Below are positions 43,553 through 51,891 of a stretch of 64,000 bases of DNA, piece after piece. The stretch is taken from assembly GCF_900129635.1 (NCBI RefSeq), contig NZ_FSRB01000003.1, forward strand, positions 62,001 through 126,000, written 5' to 3'. Source of the DNA: Singulisphaera sp. GP187 (GTDB lineage: Bacteria; Planctomycetota; Planctomycetia; Isosphaerales; Isosphaeraceae). The notes beneath the pieces are model-generated. The model was not told where the DNA came from and searched no databases. It worked only from the letters and a program-made list of their open reading frames with translations. Position 1 is the stretch's first letter, and each line of letters starts with the position of its first letter. Both the position numbers and the translations under genes were made by a program.

Positions 43553-44962
43553 TTGAGCCACGACGAAATGGTTTTTGACGACGTGAAGTATCGCGAGCCC
43601 GAGCGGCGCTGCCGGCCCGATCGCGATCGCCGCTGGGCCTGCCTGGCCTATGGCCTGCCGGGAGTGATCGACCTCCCGATCTACCTCGATCGCGAGACGG
43701 CCGACCTGATCGAGCGGCACGCCTTACGCGATACCTCGGTCGAGTTGGGTGGGATCTTGCTCGGTAAGGAGTGCCTCGACGAAAAGACCGGGCTCCCCTT
43801 CGTCATGGTCACGCGGTCCTTGGAAGCGAAGCACTACGAGAACACCCAGGCCAGTTTCACCTATACCCATGACTCATGGGAAGAGATCACCCGGGAGCGC
43901 GACCGGTTACATCCCGACCTGGACATCGTCGGCTGGTATCATACCCATCCGGATTTCGGCATCTTCCTCTCGAGTCACGACCAGTTCATCCATCGCCACT
44001 TCTTCGCTCAGCCGCTTCAAGTTGCTTACGTGGTCGACCCGATCCGCCAGACCCGCGGGTTCTTCCAGTGGCGCGACGGGGAGCTCGAAGAAGTCGAGGG
44101 ATACTACCTCTACACCGACCGGGCCGACCGCATTGCCCTGACGCGGTTGGTCAATGACCTGGAAAACTTCCCCAACGCCGAAGGCGGCGGTGGGGGCCTC
44201 TCCCCTCGACTGGAGGCCCAGCTAATCGCCATGCTCACGCGACCAGTCACCCACCACGCCACGACCGTCGACCGCACCCAGACGGCCGTGCTCTTCAGTC
44301 TGATCGGCAGTCTGGTCGGGATGCTCGTGCTGGCCGCCGGCCTCGTCCTCTACCAGATGTACCAGGAGGTCGCGGACCAGGCGCGGACGCTCAAGGACCT
44401 CCAGGAAAGCACCGGGGAGATCGTCTCCGCGCAACGTCTGGCGCTCGATAGCCTGCTCGACGAGGCGAGCGACGGCCATCCCGACAAATTCACCGCACGG
44501 TACAATCACGTGGTCCGCGAACGCGACGAGGCACGTAAAGAGGCGGAGCGGGCGAAGACGATCGATGCCGCGCTCACCGATCGATCCCAAAAGCTCGAGG
44601 CCGATAACCTCAAGCTCACCAAAGAATACGCTTCCGCAAAAAAGACCGTCGCAAAATACAATGAGGAACGGAAGACGTCGCCCGATCTCCTCGGTCGGCT
44701 TGCATTCCTCGAAGACGCATTGAAGACCAAGGCGCAGGCGATCACGGAGAAGGACGCAATCCTCGAGACCGTCAAGGACGCCGAAAAAGTCGAAGCGCTG
44801 ATCCACAGTTATCATCGAACCTGGTATACCGCCGCGGCGGGTTGGGGGCTCTTCCTGGTCACCGCCCTCGGCTTGTTCACCTTGATCGGGCAACCCAAGT
44901 CGGCTCTGAGGCCGAGTGACGAATCCACCAATATTGACCCGCCTCCGCACCGAATCGCCTGA
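43553..44962 (+). CDS. Membrane-anchored JAMM/MPN+ metalloprotease, predicted Ubl-processing and deconjugating enzyme
   Basis: I start at a TTG 8 nt after GGGAAGGG (469 aa); an ATG 15 nt later and a GTG 72 nt earlier are alternatives. The N-terminal JAB/MPN domain (about 40-205) is complete: Glu64, HTHP with His130 and His132, Ser140 and Asp143 (HTHPx6SxxD). A transmembrane helix (about 245-267), a long coiled coil (about 271-416, Lys/Glu/Ala-rich) and a second helix (about 425-446) follow. With both termini cytosolic the coiled coil would lie outside the membrane. JAMM enzymes cleave Ubl isopeptide bonds and mature Ubl precursors. It follows the E1 gene by about 108 bp. Confidence 0.88.
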   Translation: MSHDEMVFDDVKYREPERRCRPDRDRRWACLAYGLPGVIDLPIYLDRETADLIERHALRDTSVELGGILLGKECLDEKTGLPFVMVTRSLEAKHYENTQASFTYTHDSWEEITRERDRLHPDLDIVGWYHTHPDFGIFLSSHDQFIHRHFFAQPLQVAYVVDPIRQTRGFFQWRDGELEEVEGYYLYTDRADRIALTRLVNDLENFPNAEGGGGGLSPRLEAQLIAMLTRPVTHHATTVDRTQTAVLFSLIGSLVGMLVLAAGLVLYQMYQEVADQARTLKDLQESTGEIVSAQRLALDSLLDEASDGHPDKFTARYNHVVRERDEARKEAERAKTIDAALTDRSQKLEADNLKLTKEYASAKKTVAKYNEERKTSPDLLGRLAFLEDALKTKAQAITEKDAILETVKDAEKVEALIHSYHRTWYTAAAGWGLFLVTALGLFTLIGQPKSALRPSDESTNIDPPPHRIA

Positions 44963-44977
44963 AAGGCCCTGAGGACA

Positions 44978-46312
44978 TTGCGAACCGACTTGAACTCGCG
45001 CCTCCTGAAACTCGCGCTGCTGCTGACCCTACTCCTCTCCCCTCCCCTTCCGGCCGCCGAGAGCGCCCCAGCCGCTCCGTCGGTTTCCGGGCGTTCGACG
45101 CTGATCGCGGAGGACCTGACACCAGTCCCCGTCCCGCAACCCAGCGCCCTCGCCGTGCGTTATCACGCGACGGGGAACTGGCTCTGGGCCCTGGGTGAGC
45201 TCTGGTCGTTGCTCGTCCCGGCCGCCCTGCTCGTTTCCGGCGGTTCGGCGAAGCTCCGCGACCTCGCCCACCGAATCGGGCGCCGCTGGATTTTCACTGT
45301 TGGGATCTACGTTCTCCTGTTCTGCTTGGTCGTCTTTCTGCTCGACCTCCCGCTTCATTTTTACCGCGGGTACGTCCGGCAACACGCCTACGGCCTCTCC
45401 AATCAATCGCTCCACAAATGGTTTTTTAACTCAGTGAAGCAAGCGGGCATCGCCGCGGCGGTCAGCGCGCTGTTCGCGTGGGTCCCTTACCTGCTCATAC
45501 TTCGAAGTCCTCGACGTTGGTGGCTCTTCACCACGATCCTAACGATCCCGTTCTTGTTTGGCGTGGTGCTCCTGAAGCCGATCTGGGTCGATCCCCTATT
45601 CAATGACTTCGGACCGATGAAGGACAAGGCGCTCGAGCATAAGATCCTCGCGCTGGCCGAGCGGGCCGGAATCAACGGCAGCCGGATCTACGAAGTCAAT
45701 AAAAGCGTGGATACCAAGGCGGTGAATGCCTACGTCACCGGCCTGTTGGGAACGAAGCGAATCGTGCTCTGGGACACGTTGCTCGCCCGGCTCGAAAACG
45801 ACGAAGTCCTGGTCGTCATGGGCCATGAAATGGGCCACTACGTGCTTGGCCATGTCCCAAGGTCGATCTTGCTCTCTTCCTTGATCACCCTGGCGAGCCT
45901 CTTCTGGGTCGACCGGGCCGGGCGTTGGCTGCTCGCCCGCGCCAAGGCGCGGTTCGGTTTTGACCAGCTTGCCGACGTGGCCTCGATCCCGCTCCTGCTC
46001 CTCCTCCTGCAACTGGCCTCGCTCGCGCTCGGTCCCGTCGCCAACGCCTACAGCCGGCAACAGGAACACGAGGCCGATCGCTTCGCGCTGGAGATCACGC
46101 GCGCGAACCGCGCGGCCGCGCTCACCTTCGTGAAGTTGCAGGAAGAGAATCTGGGGATTCCTCGGCCTGGATTCGTCTACCGGTTCTGGCGCGGATCGCA
46201 CCCCAGCATTGGGGAGCGGATTGATTTCTGCAACACGTACCGCCCCTGGGCGGAGGGTCGTCCACTCCACTATTCCCGCTGGATCGGTCCCGAATCCACG
46301 GCTCCCCAATAG
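44978..46312 (+). CDS. M48-family (Ste24/CAAX-type) membrane metallopeptidase
   Basis: A 444-aa protein with a signal-like first helix (about 8-26), further helices (about 70-90, 105-125, 155-175, 185-200, 295-350) and the zinc site MGHEMGHYVLGH (His283, Glu284, His287), preceded by the Ste24 phrase NAYVTGLLGTKRIVLWDTLL and followed by QEHEADRFAL for the third ligand. Start is TTG, 15 bp after the JAMM gene stop, so the two are probably cotranscribed. Ste24 relatives clip prenylated or misfolded membrane proteins; no CAAX prenylation gene is visible here. A link with the Ubl system is suggested by position only. Confidence 0.87.
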   Translation: MRTDLNSRLLKLALLLTLLLSPPLPAAESAPAAPSVSGRSTLIAEDLTPVPVPQPSALAVRYHATGNWLWALGELWSLLVPAALLVSGGSAKLRDLAHRIGRRWIFTVGIYVLLFCLVVFLLDLPLHFYRGYVRQHAYGLSNQSLHKWFFNSVKQAGIAAAVSALFAWVPYLLILRSPRRWWLFTTILTIPFLFGVVLLKPIWVDPLFNDFGPMKDKALEHKILALAERAGINGSRIYEVNKSVDTKAVNAYVTGLLGTKRIVLWDTLLARLENDEVLVVMGHEMGHYVLGHVPRSILLSSLITLASLFWVDRAGRWLLARAKARFGFDQLADVASIPLLLLLLQLASLALGPVANAYSRQQEHEADRFALEITRANRAAALTFVKLQEENLGIPRPGFVYRFWRGSHPSIGERIDFCNTYRPWAEGRPLHYSRWIGPESTAPQ

Positions 46313-46371
46313 AACTGGGACTCAGCGCTGCCGGCGACGCGAACGTTTGTGGATCAATAGCTTAGGTGACG

Positions 46372-46417
46372 AATTCCTGGCCGAGAATGGGTCGTTGCCC
46401 CGTTTCGGCCAGGAATT
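46372..46417. repeat. 13-bp perfect inverted repeat
   Basis: AATTCCTGGCCGA and TCGGCCAGGAATT flank a 20-nt loop that can pair further through GGG/CCC. It lies in the 345-bp space between the M48 protease and MMPL genes (no gene seen there). It may end the Ubl-cluster transcript or be an operator; no T-tract follows. Confidence 0.6.
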
Positions 46418-46657
46418 GGAGAAAGTGTCGCTTGCACGACGGGGCGAGGCTTGCCATGATCGGGCTGCTGGAATGCCTTGCGACGCCCGGCCACTGAACG
46501 ATTTCGATTCCTACCGCCCTCGATCTCAGTCTGGATTCCCCCAGCGCAGATCCCCCCGCCGGCCGGCTCACTCCGTGACCACGATTGGATTTGTGTTGAG
46601 TGTCCCTCCCTTCCCAACGGAATGAGCGGGACCTTTTTAAATCGGGAGCCTTGGTTA

Positions 46658-49408
46658 ATGAACCTGGATTTCTGGCGAAGACTGGCATGCCGGCGTCCTG
46701 GATGGGTGGTCAGCGGTTGGTTTGCGACGGCGATCGCCGTCGGCCTCTTTGCGCCGAACTTGACTCAATTGGCCGCCGAGGGGCAAGCGAAGCTGCTCGG
46801 TCGGAATTCTGAAAGCTGGAAGGTGGCCGAGGTCGTCGCGAAGGTTTGGCCCGACCAAGGGTACGAGTCGATGGCGGTCGTCGGTTTCCACCGCCCCGGG
46901 AGCCTTACTGATTCGGACCGTGAATACGTCGCTCAACTGGCCAACCAGTTTGCGGTCCCGACGCGGCCCCGCGAGATCCTCCGGGTGCTCGGTCCCCACT
47001 CGCAACCCGAGGTGGCCGATCGCCTGCTCAGTCGGGACAAGTCGCTCGAGCTGGTGGTGGTGCCAATGCGTTCCGCGTTCGTGGCACCGGTCACGCAGGA
47101 GGCGGTCGCCTGGCTTCAAGCAATCGCGTCCGGCCCCGCCCTCTCCCCTCGTTCGGGACTGGAGATCCTCTGGACTGGCGACGCGGTCCTGGGACGTGAC
47201 TACATGGCGAGCGTCCAGACCTCGCTCGATCGCGCGGCGTTGGTCACGGTGTTCCTACTCTTCGCTGTCTTGCTGACGGTTTACCGATCGGTTTGGTTGG
47301 CGCTGGTTCCCCTGGTCACGATTGCCCTCAGCTTGGTGATCACGCGCGGGATCCTGGCCTGGATGACGCAGTGGGGTTGGGAGATTTCCCCGCTGGTCGA
47401 GCTCTTTTTGGTGGCGATCCTGTTCGGCACCGGCACCGACTTCTGCCTCTTTGTCTCGTGGCGTTTCGGCGAGCATTTCAATCCCGACAACCCCGCGGGC
47501 GCGATGCAGGCGACTCTCGAGCGATCCTCGCTCGCGTTGTTGACCAGCGCCGGAACGGTGATCGTGGGTCTCTCCTTGATGGGGACGACTCACTTCAAGC
47601 TCTTCTCGAGCACCGGTCCGAGCGTTGCGATCGGGCTCGTTTTGACCCTGATGGCGACCCTGACCTTGACCCCTGCCCTGCTCGTCTTGCTAGCGGGACT
47701 TCGGCCCCGTTCGTTCAGCGGCCTGACGGCGCCTGCATCCGGGATCTGGGAGCGGCTGGGTCGGCTGGCCATGGCTCGTCCGCTCTTGAGTTGGTCCCTG
47801 GCACTTGTCTTCATGATCCCATTGGTCCTCATGAGCCTCCGTGCGGATTTCGTCCAGGACCTCATGACCGAATTGCCCAAGGAGACTCGGTCGGCCCAAT
47901 GTCTGCGCCTGATCGCCGAGAAGTTTGAACCCGGCATGATGGCCCCGCTCACCGTCGTGCTCGAGTCCGACGCCAGCTTCCGAAGCTCGGAGGGGCTGGC
48001 GCTGATCGATGATGTCAGCCGGTTTCTCACGCTGCAACGCAGGCTGGTCGAAGTGCGTTCGGCCACTCAGCCGTTGGGGCGTACCGAGACCCTGGCGCGG
48101 GCGCGTCTGGCCTCGCGGCTTGGCGAGGTCGACCAAGGCTTCGTTCGAATGGCCTCGGGAGCCGGTGAGCTTCGCAACGGTCTGATCGAAGGAGCGGCGA
48201 AGATTCGGGCGGCGCTCTGGTTGGAACGGAACACCGGCCTGAAATTGATGAACGAAGCATCGACCGCTTCGAGTTTGGGAGGGGTCAACCCGGCCCCATC
48301 GAACGCCGGGAACCTCTTGGCCCAAGGATTCCGCCAAGCCTCGGCCGCCTTCGTCGGTTCGAGCGCGTGGTCGGCCCGAAAGCCGGCAGCCGACCGCGAG
48401 CCGACTCCCCCAGCGCCCGACGGCGATCCCAAACCCGATCAACCGCGACAGTCCATGCTTCGTGACCTCAGCCGTGCCGCCGAGGGCGCCGCGCAGATCG
48501 AGGAAGGGGCGGCCCGCGCCCATCGCGAGGTCTCCTCGATCCTGGCTGATCCGGTCGGACGTCGCGCGCTCGATCGCCTCCTGATCGACGCTCAGACCTT
48601 GCGTGACAACCCCGAGCTGGGGAAGGGCTTCGACGCCTACATCACCAAGAGCGGCCACCGCGCCCGGATCGACCTGGTCCAGGCCGATCGTGTCTTCTCG
48701 GCGGGAGCCATGGACCAAGTTCAAACGCTTCGCCGACGTCTCAACGACTATCTTGGCGAGGTCGAGGGCATGAAGGTCAAGGCGACCATCGGCGGCACCA
48801 ACGCCGAGTCGGCGGACATTCGCGCGCTCACCCGGTCCGACCAAATCCAGAGTTGGTTCATCGTGCCGATCGGGGTCTTCCTCGTGTTGCTCGTGGCCCT
48901 ACGCGACCCGCTGGCATGCCTCAACCTGGTCGCCACGATGATCCTGACCTACATGTTCGCGCTCGGAGCCACTCACCTCCTGTTCGTCACTTGGCTCGGT
49001 GCCGAAGGTCTCGACTGGAAGGTGCCCTACTTTCTGTTCGTGCTCCTGGTCGCCGTGGGGGTGGACTACAACGTCTTCCTGATGGACCGGGTTCGCGACG
49101 AGTCGCGTCGGCTCGGGCTCCGCGCAGGAATCGTTCAAGCGATCGCGAAGACGGGCGGACTGATCAGTTCGGCCGCGGCGATTACCGCCTGCAGCTTCGC
49201 CTCGTTCCTCAGCAGCCCACTGGGATCACTTCGTCAGCTCGGATTCGCGCTGGTGGTGGGAATCACGCTCGATGCCGTGCTCGTTCGACCGATTCTGGTC
49301 CCCTGCGGCCATTGGCTCTTGAGCCGGCTGCAATGGCCAAGGAGTTCGGGGGCCGCGCAGCGATCGCCCGTGGGGGCGGTGGGTCAGTTCGTTCACGTAA
49401 GCGATTGA
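46658..49408 (+). CDS. MMPL/RND-superfamily exporter
   Basis: Starting at MNLDFWRRLACRRPGW (916 aa, GGGAG upstream), it shows the two-fold MMPL layout: helix 1, a large extracytoplasmic loop (about 35-205), helices 2-6 (about 210-400, with LFGTGTDFCLFVSW as the proton-relay helix), then a second loop (about 430-740, partly disordered and Ala/Pro-rich around 600-640) and helices 8-12 (GVDYNVFLMDRVRDE as the matching motif). Such proteins export lipids or small molecules with proton-motive force. Substrate unknown. It follows an inverted repeat, so it may be a separate unit. Confidence 0.9.
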   Translation: MNLDFWRRLACRRPGWVVSGWFATAIAVGLFAPNLTQLAAEGQAKLLGRNSESWKVAEVVAKVWPDQGYESMAVVGFHRPGSLTDSDREYVAQLANQFAVPTRPREILRVLGPHSQPEVADRLLSRDKSLELVVVPMRSAFVAPVTQEAVAWLQAIASGPALSPRSGLEILWTGDAVLGRDYMASVQTSLDRAALVTVFLLFAVLLTVYRSVWLALVPLVTIALSLVITRGILAWMTQWGWEISPLVELFLVAILFGTGTDFCLFVSWRFGEHFNPDNPAGAMQATLERSSLALLTSAGTVIVGLSLMGTTHFKLFSSTGPSVAIGLVLTLMATLTLTPALLVLLAGLRPRSFSGLTAPASGIWERLGRLAMARPLLSWSLALVFMIPLVLMSLRADFVQDLMTELPKETRSAQCLRLIAEKFEPGMMAPLTVVLESDASFRSSEGLALIDDVSRFLTLQRRLVEVRSATQPLGRTETLARARLASRLGEVDQGFVRMASGAGELRNGLIEGAAKIRAALWLERNTGLKLMNEASTASSLGGVNPAPSNAGNLLAQGFRQASAAFVGSSAWSARKPAADREPTPPAPDGDPKPDQPRQSMLRDLSRAAEGAAQIEEGAARAHREVSSILADPVGRRALDRLLIDAQTLRDNPELGKGFDAYITKSGHRARIDLVQADRVFSAGAMDQVQTLRRRLNDYLGEVEGMKVKATIGGTNAESADIRALTRSDQIQSWFIVPIGVFLVLLVALRDPLACLNLVATMILTYMFALGATHLLFVTWLGAEGLDWKVPYFLFVLLVAVGVDYNVFLMDRVRDESRRLGLRAGIVQAIAKTGGLISSAAAITACSFASFLSSPLGSLRQLGFALVVGITLDAVLVRPILVPCGHWLLSRLQWPRSSGAAQRSPVGAVGQFVHVSD

Positions 49409-49555
49409 TCGAACAATTTTCGGAACGATCGGTCGCCCCCCGACCCTGCCCCGCTCGGCCCCTTCGTCCGCATCACAGGATCGTCCGGTCGATTGGGACG
49501 CTGGCTTTGACACGGGTTCTCGTTCGATCGAACCGACAAGGTGGAGGCATTGGCG

Positions 49556-50104
49556 ATGAAGACCAGTGGCGGACGATCCAGCGCAAGAGCTTCGGTCGGG
49601 ACCATCCGCCATGGGACAGGTACGTCACCCCTGGGACCGATCCTGGTGGGGATGTCAAAGCGAGGGGTCTGTGGCTTGTTTGTCCTCGTCGACGAGGGGG
49701 CACTCCACGCGCGGGGGCGACTTCACCACCACTATCCTGGTGCCGAGCTCATCGAGGATCAGACCGCGGTCGCAGGCCTCTTCCCTCGTGTGACCGCCTT
49801 CCTCTACGGCCAGGATGACTGCCGCGACCTGGCCATTGACATGACGAGCGGAACCCCATTTCAGCAACGGGTCTGGGAGTCACTCCGCGCCATTCCGAGG
49901 GGCCAGACGCGATCCTACGGCGAGGTGGCGGCAGCGATCGGTCATCCCAGGGCCGCGCGCGCCGTCGGTGCGGCCTGTGGGATCAATCCAGTCTCGCTGC
50001 TCGTCCCCTGCCACCGCGTCGTCGCGTCAGGGGGCGCACTCGGCGGCTACGGCTGGGGGCTCGAACGCAAGAAAGCGTTGCTCGACCTCGAGCAAGATGA
50101 GTAA
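49556..50104 (+). CDS. ogt: Methylated-DNA--protein-cysteine methyltransferase
   Basis: The ATG 8 nt after GTGGAGG gives 182 aa. It carries the active-site motif LVPCHRVVASGG (acceptor Cys in PCHRV), the DNA-binding FQQRVWESLRAIPRGQTRSYGEVA helix region and the RAVGAACGIN motif. It repairs O6-alkylguanine by irreversible transfer of the alkyl group to its cysteine. The N-terminal domain is short and poorly conserved as in many Ogt proteins. It is convergent with the EF-P-like gene, with a REP-like hairpin between. Confidence 0.93.
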   Translation: MKTSGGRSSARASVGTIRHGTGTSPLGPILVGMSKRGVCGLFVLVDEGALHARGRLHHHYPGAELIEDQTAVAGLFPRVTAFLYGQDDCRDLAIDMTSGTPFQQRVWESLRAIPRGQTRSYGEVAAAIGHPRAARAVGAACGINPVSLLVPCHRVVASGGALGGYGWGLERKKALLDLEQDE

Positions 50105-50124
50105 CCGGGCTGTTGGAATCGACA

Positions 50125-50163
50125 AAAGGCGGGCAGGGAGCGATCAGCTCCCCGCTCGCCTTT
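50125..50163. repeat. REP-like palindromic element, copy 2
   Basis: An outer stem AAAGGCG / CGCCTTT encloses the hairpin GGGAGCGATCAGCTCCC. The 30-nt core (50134-50163) equals the copy near 5.8 kb except for one base. It lies between the convergent ogt and EF-P-like genes, again consistent with bidirectional termination. A degenerate third copy begins near 54011. Confidence 0.6.
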
Positions 50164-50206
50164 GGAGTGGGTCACGAGATCCTGAAGTTTGCGAGCCACG
50201 ACCGGT

Positions 50207-50776
50207 TTAGTTGGCCCGGCCGAGGTACTCGCCGGTACGGGTGTCGACTCGAACGGTGACCCCCTGCTCGAGATGCTCGGGTACCTGGATGATGTGGCCG
50301 GTAGCGAGGGTCGCCGGCTTCGTTCGTCCGGTGGCGGAATTTCCCCGGACGCCGGGAGCGGTCTCGACGATCGGCAGGTCCACGGTATCGGGCAGTTCGA
50401 CCGCGATGACCTCGTCGTCGACGACGAGCGCCTCGACCCCTTCCATGTTCTCGGTCATATAAGGAAGTTGGTCGCGAAGGTCGTCGGTCGTGAACGAGAA
50501 CTGATTGAAGTCGGCCGAGTCCATGAAGTGGCAGCCGTCGGGGTCACGGTAGAGGAACTGAACCGGACGGCGCTCGAAGCTCGACTCGTTGAGTGCGTCC
50601 GTGCCTCGGTAGGCTTTCTCGACGCGCGACTTGGTCTTGAGGTTGCGCGCCTTGATCTTGTAGAGCGTCGCGGCGCCTCGCGCCGAGGGCGTCTGAACCT
50701 GGATCTGCTCGATCATATGAGGCGAGCCGTCGATCTCAACCACCATCCGTCGCTTGAAGTCTTTGGCGGGAACCAC
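50207..50776 (-). CDS. efpL: Elongation factor P-like protein (EfpL/YeiP type)
   Basis: The GTG giving MVPAKDFKRRMVVEIDG, with GGAGG 10 nt upstream, yields 189 aa, the normal length; the longer frame upstream is not family-like. It has the three EF-P domains: KOW-like (about 1-65), OB (66-125) and C-terminal OB (126-189, VDLPIVETAPGVRGNS). The tip loop reads TPSARGAATLYK, the EfpL/YeiP form with Arg rather than the modified Lys of canonical EF-P. It should relieve ribosome stalling at proline stretches, notable beside so many Pro-rich proteins. Confidence 0.9.
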   Translation of the reverse strand: MVPAKDFKRRMVVEIDGSPHMIEQIQVQTPSARGAATLYKIKARNLKTKSRVEKAYRGTDALNESSFERRPVQFLYRDPDGCHFMDSADFNQFSFTTDDLRDQLPYMTENMEGVEALVVDDEVIAVELPDTVDLPIVETAPGVRGNSATGRTKPATLATGHIIQVPEHLEQGVTVRVDTRTGEYLGRAN

Positions 50777-51033
50777 GGCGGCCGATCCTCCAGCCCCATC
50801 GCAGCGCGATGGAGACTCGAAAAAAAACAGAAAACTCATGTACCGGGCAGGCATTCTTATCATACGGCAGGCGCTCGCGACGGTCAAAGCCAACCGAACA
50901 GGTGACGGATCGGCGGCCCGATCGATCACGCGATCGCGGGCCGGCCGGTCGACCACTCAGTTGACACGAAGCCCAGCCAGAGATAGTTTAAGTCACTGAA
51001 ACGCAAATCTATAAGCGCCAAGTTGGTGCGGCC

Positions 51034-51759
51034 ATGCCTGATTCGACTGAACGAGATGAAGCAACACAACTCGAGCACTGCCAGGACGTGCTCAACTACT
51101 CGTTCAAAGATCCCACCTATCTCCGTGAGGCTCTGACGCACGCGTCCGGAGCCGACCACCGGCTGGTGTCGAACGAACGACTGGAATTTCTCGGCGACGC
51201 CATCCTTGGTGCGATCGTCTGCGAACAGCTCTTCCTCAAATTCCCCGAGTACCTCGAAGGCGAGCTCACCCGAGTCAAGTCGGTCGTCGTCTCGCGGCGC
51301 ACCTGCGCGAAGATCTCCGAGCGGCTTGGCCTCGAAGACTTCCTCGTGCTCGGCAAGGGAATGGGAGGGCAGGACGAGACCCCCTCCTCTGCCCTGGCTG
51401 ACGTGTTCGAGAGCCTGATCGGCGCGATCTACCTCGACGGCGGAATGGAGGCGGCGAAGCGTTTTATCGTCCGCCACATCGAGGCGGAGATCGACGCGAC
51501 CGTCGATGGCCAAGGGGGAATCAACTACAAGAGCAACCTCCAGCAGGTTGCTCAACGACAGTTCGGTGAGACCCCGACCTACCTCCTGCTCGACGAGAAG
51601 GGCCCCGACCACTCGAAGTGCTTCAAGATTTCCGCCCAGATCGGCCGTCAACGCTACGCCCCCGCCTGGGGCCGCAACAAGAAGGACGCCGAACAACGAG
51701 CCGCGATGAACGCGCTCAGTCAACTCTCGGGTGAAGCGGTCCCGTTCGAGTCGGACTGA
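51034..51759 (+). CDS. rnc: Ribonuclease III
   Basis: The 241-aa protein has the RNase III domain (about 10-155) with signature NERLEFLGDAILG (catalytic Glu/Asp) and the second acidic site in ADVFESLIGAIYLD, followed by a double-stranded-RNA-binding domain (about 162-232, NYKSNLQQVAQRQFG ... GRNKKDAEQRAAMNAL). It processes rRNA precursors and structured mRNAs. All catalytic residues are present. It is divergent from the EF-P-like gene. Confidence 0.96.
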   Translation: MPDSTERDEATQLEHCQDVLNYSFKDPTYLREALTHASGADHRLVSNERLEFLGDAILGAIVCEQLFLKFPEYLEGELTRVKSVVVSRRTCAKISERLGLEDFLVLGKGMGGQDETPSSALADVFESLIGAIYLDGGMEAAKRFIVRHIEAEIDATVDGQGGINYKSNLQQVAQRQFGETPTYLLLDEKGPDHSKCFKISAQIGRQRYAPAWGRNKKDAEQRAAMNALSQLSGEAVPFESD

Positions 51760-51891
51760 GTTGTTTCCCCGGCCGTTCCTGCTGACTTGCGAGTCGCCTG
51801 ATTCCCGCGTACGATCGCCAAGCGTCGGACGCATGCATGCTGAGGCGCTGTCTCGGCACGGATTGACTGATTTTCGCGGAGAGTAGATCCC

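Noticed and set aside
42029..43720. 563-codon minus-strand open frame opposite the E1 gene
   Set aside because: The plus strand encodes an E1 with intact motifs; the antisense frame has no recognisable domain.
39703..44962. Type II CBASS or Bil anti-phage system
   Set aside because: No CD-NTase or effector gene is present, E1 and E2 are separate proteins, and the RING and membrane anchors do not match the Bil layout as I know it; only a distant relation is likely.
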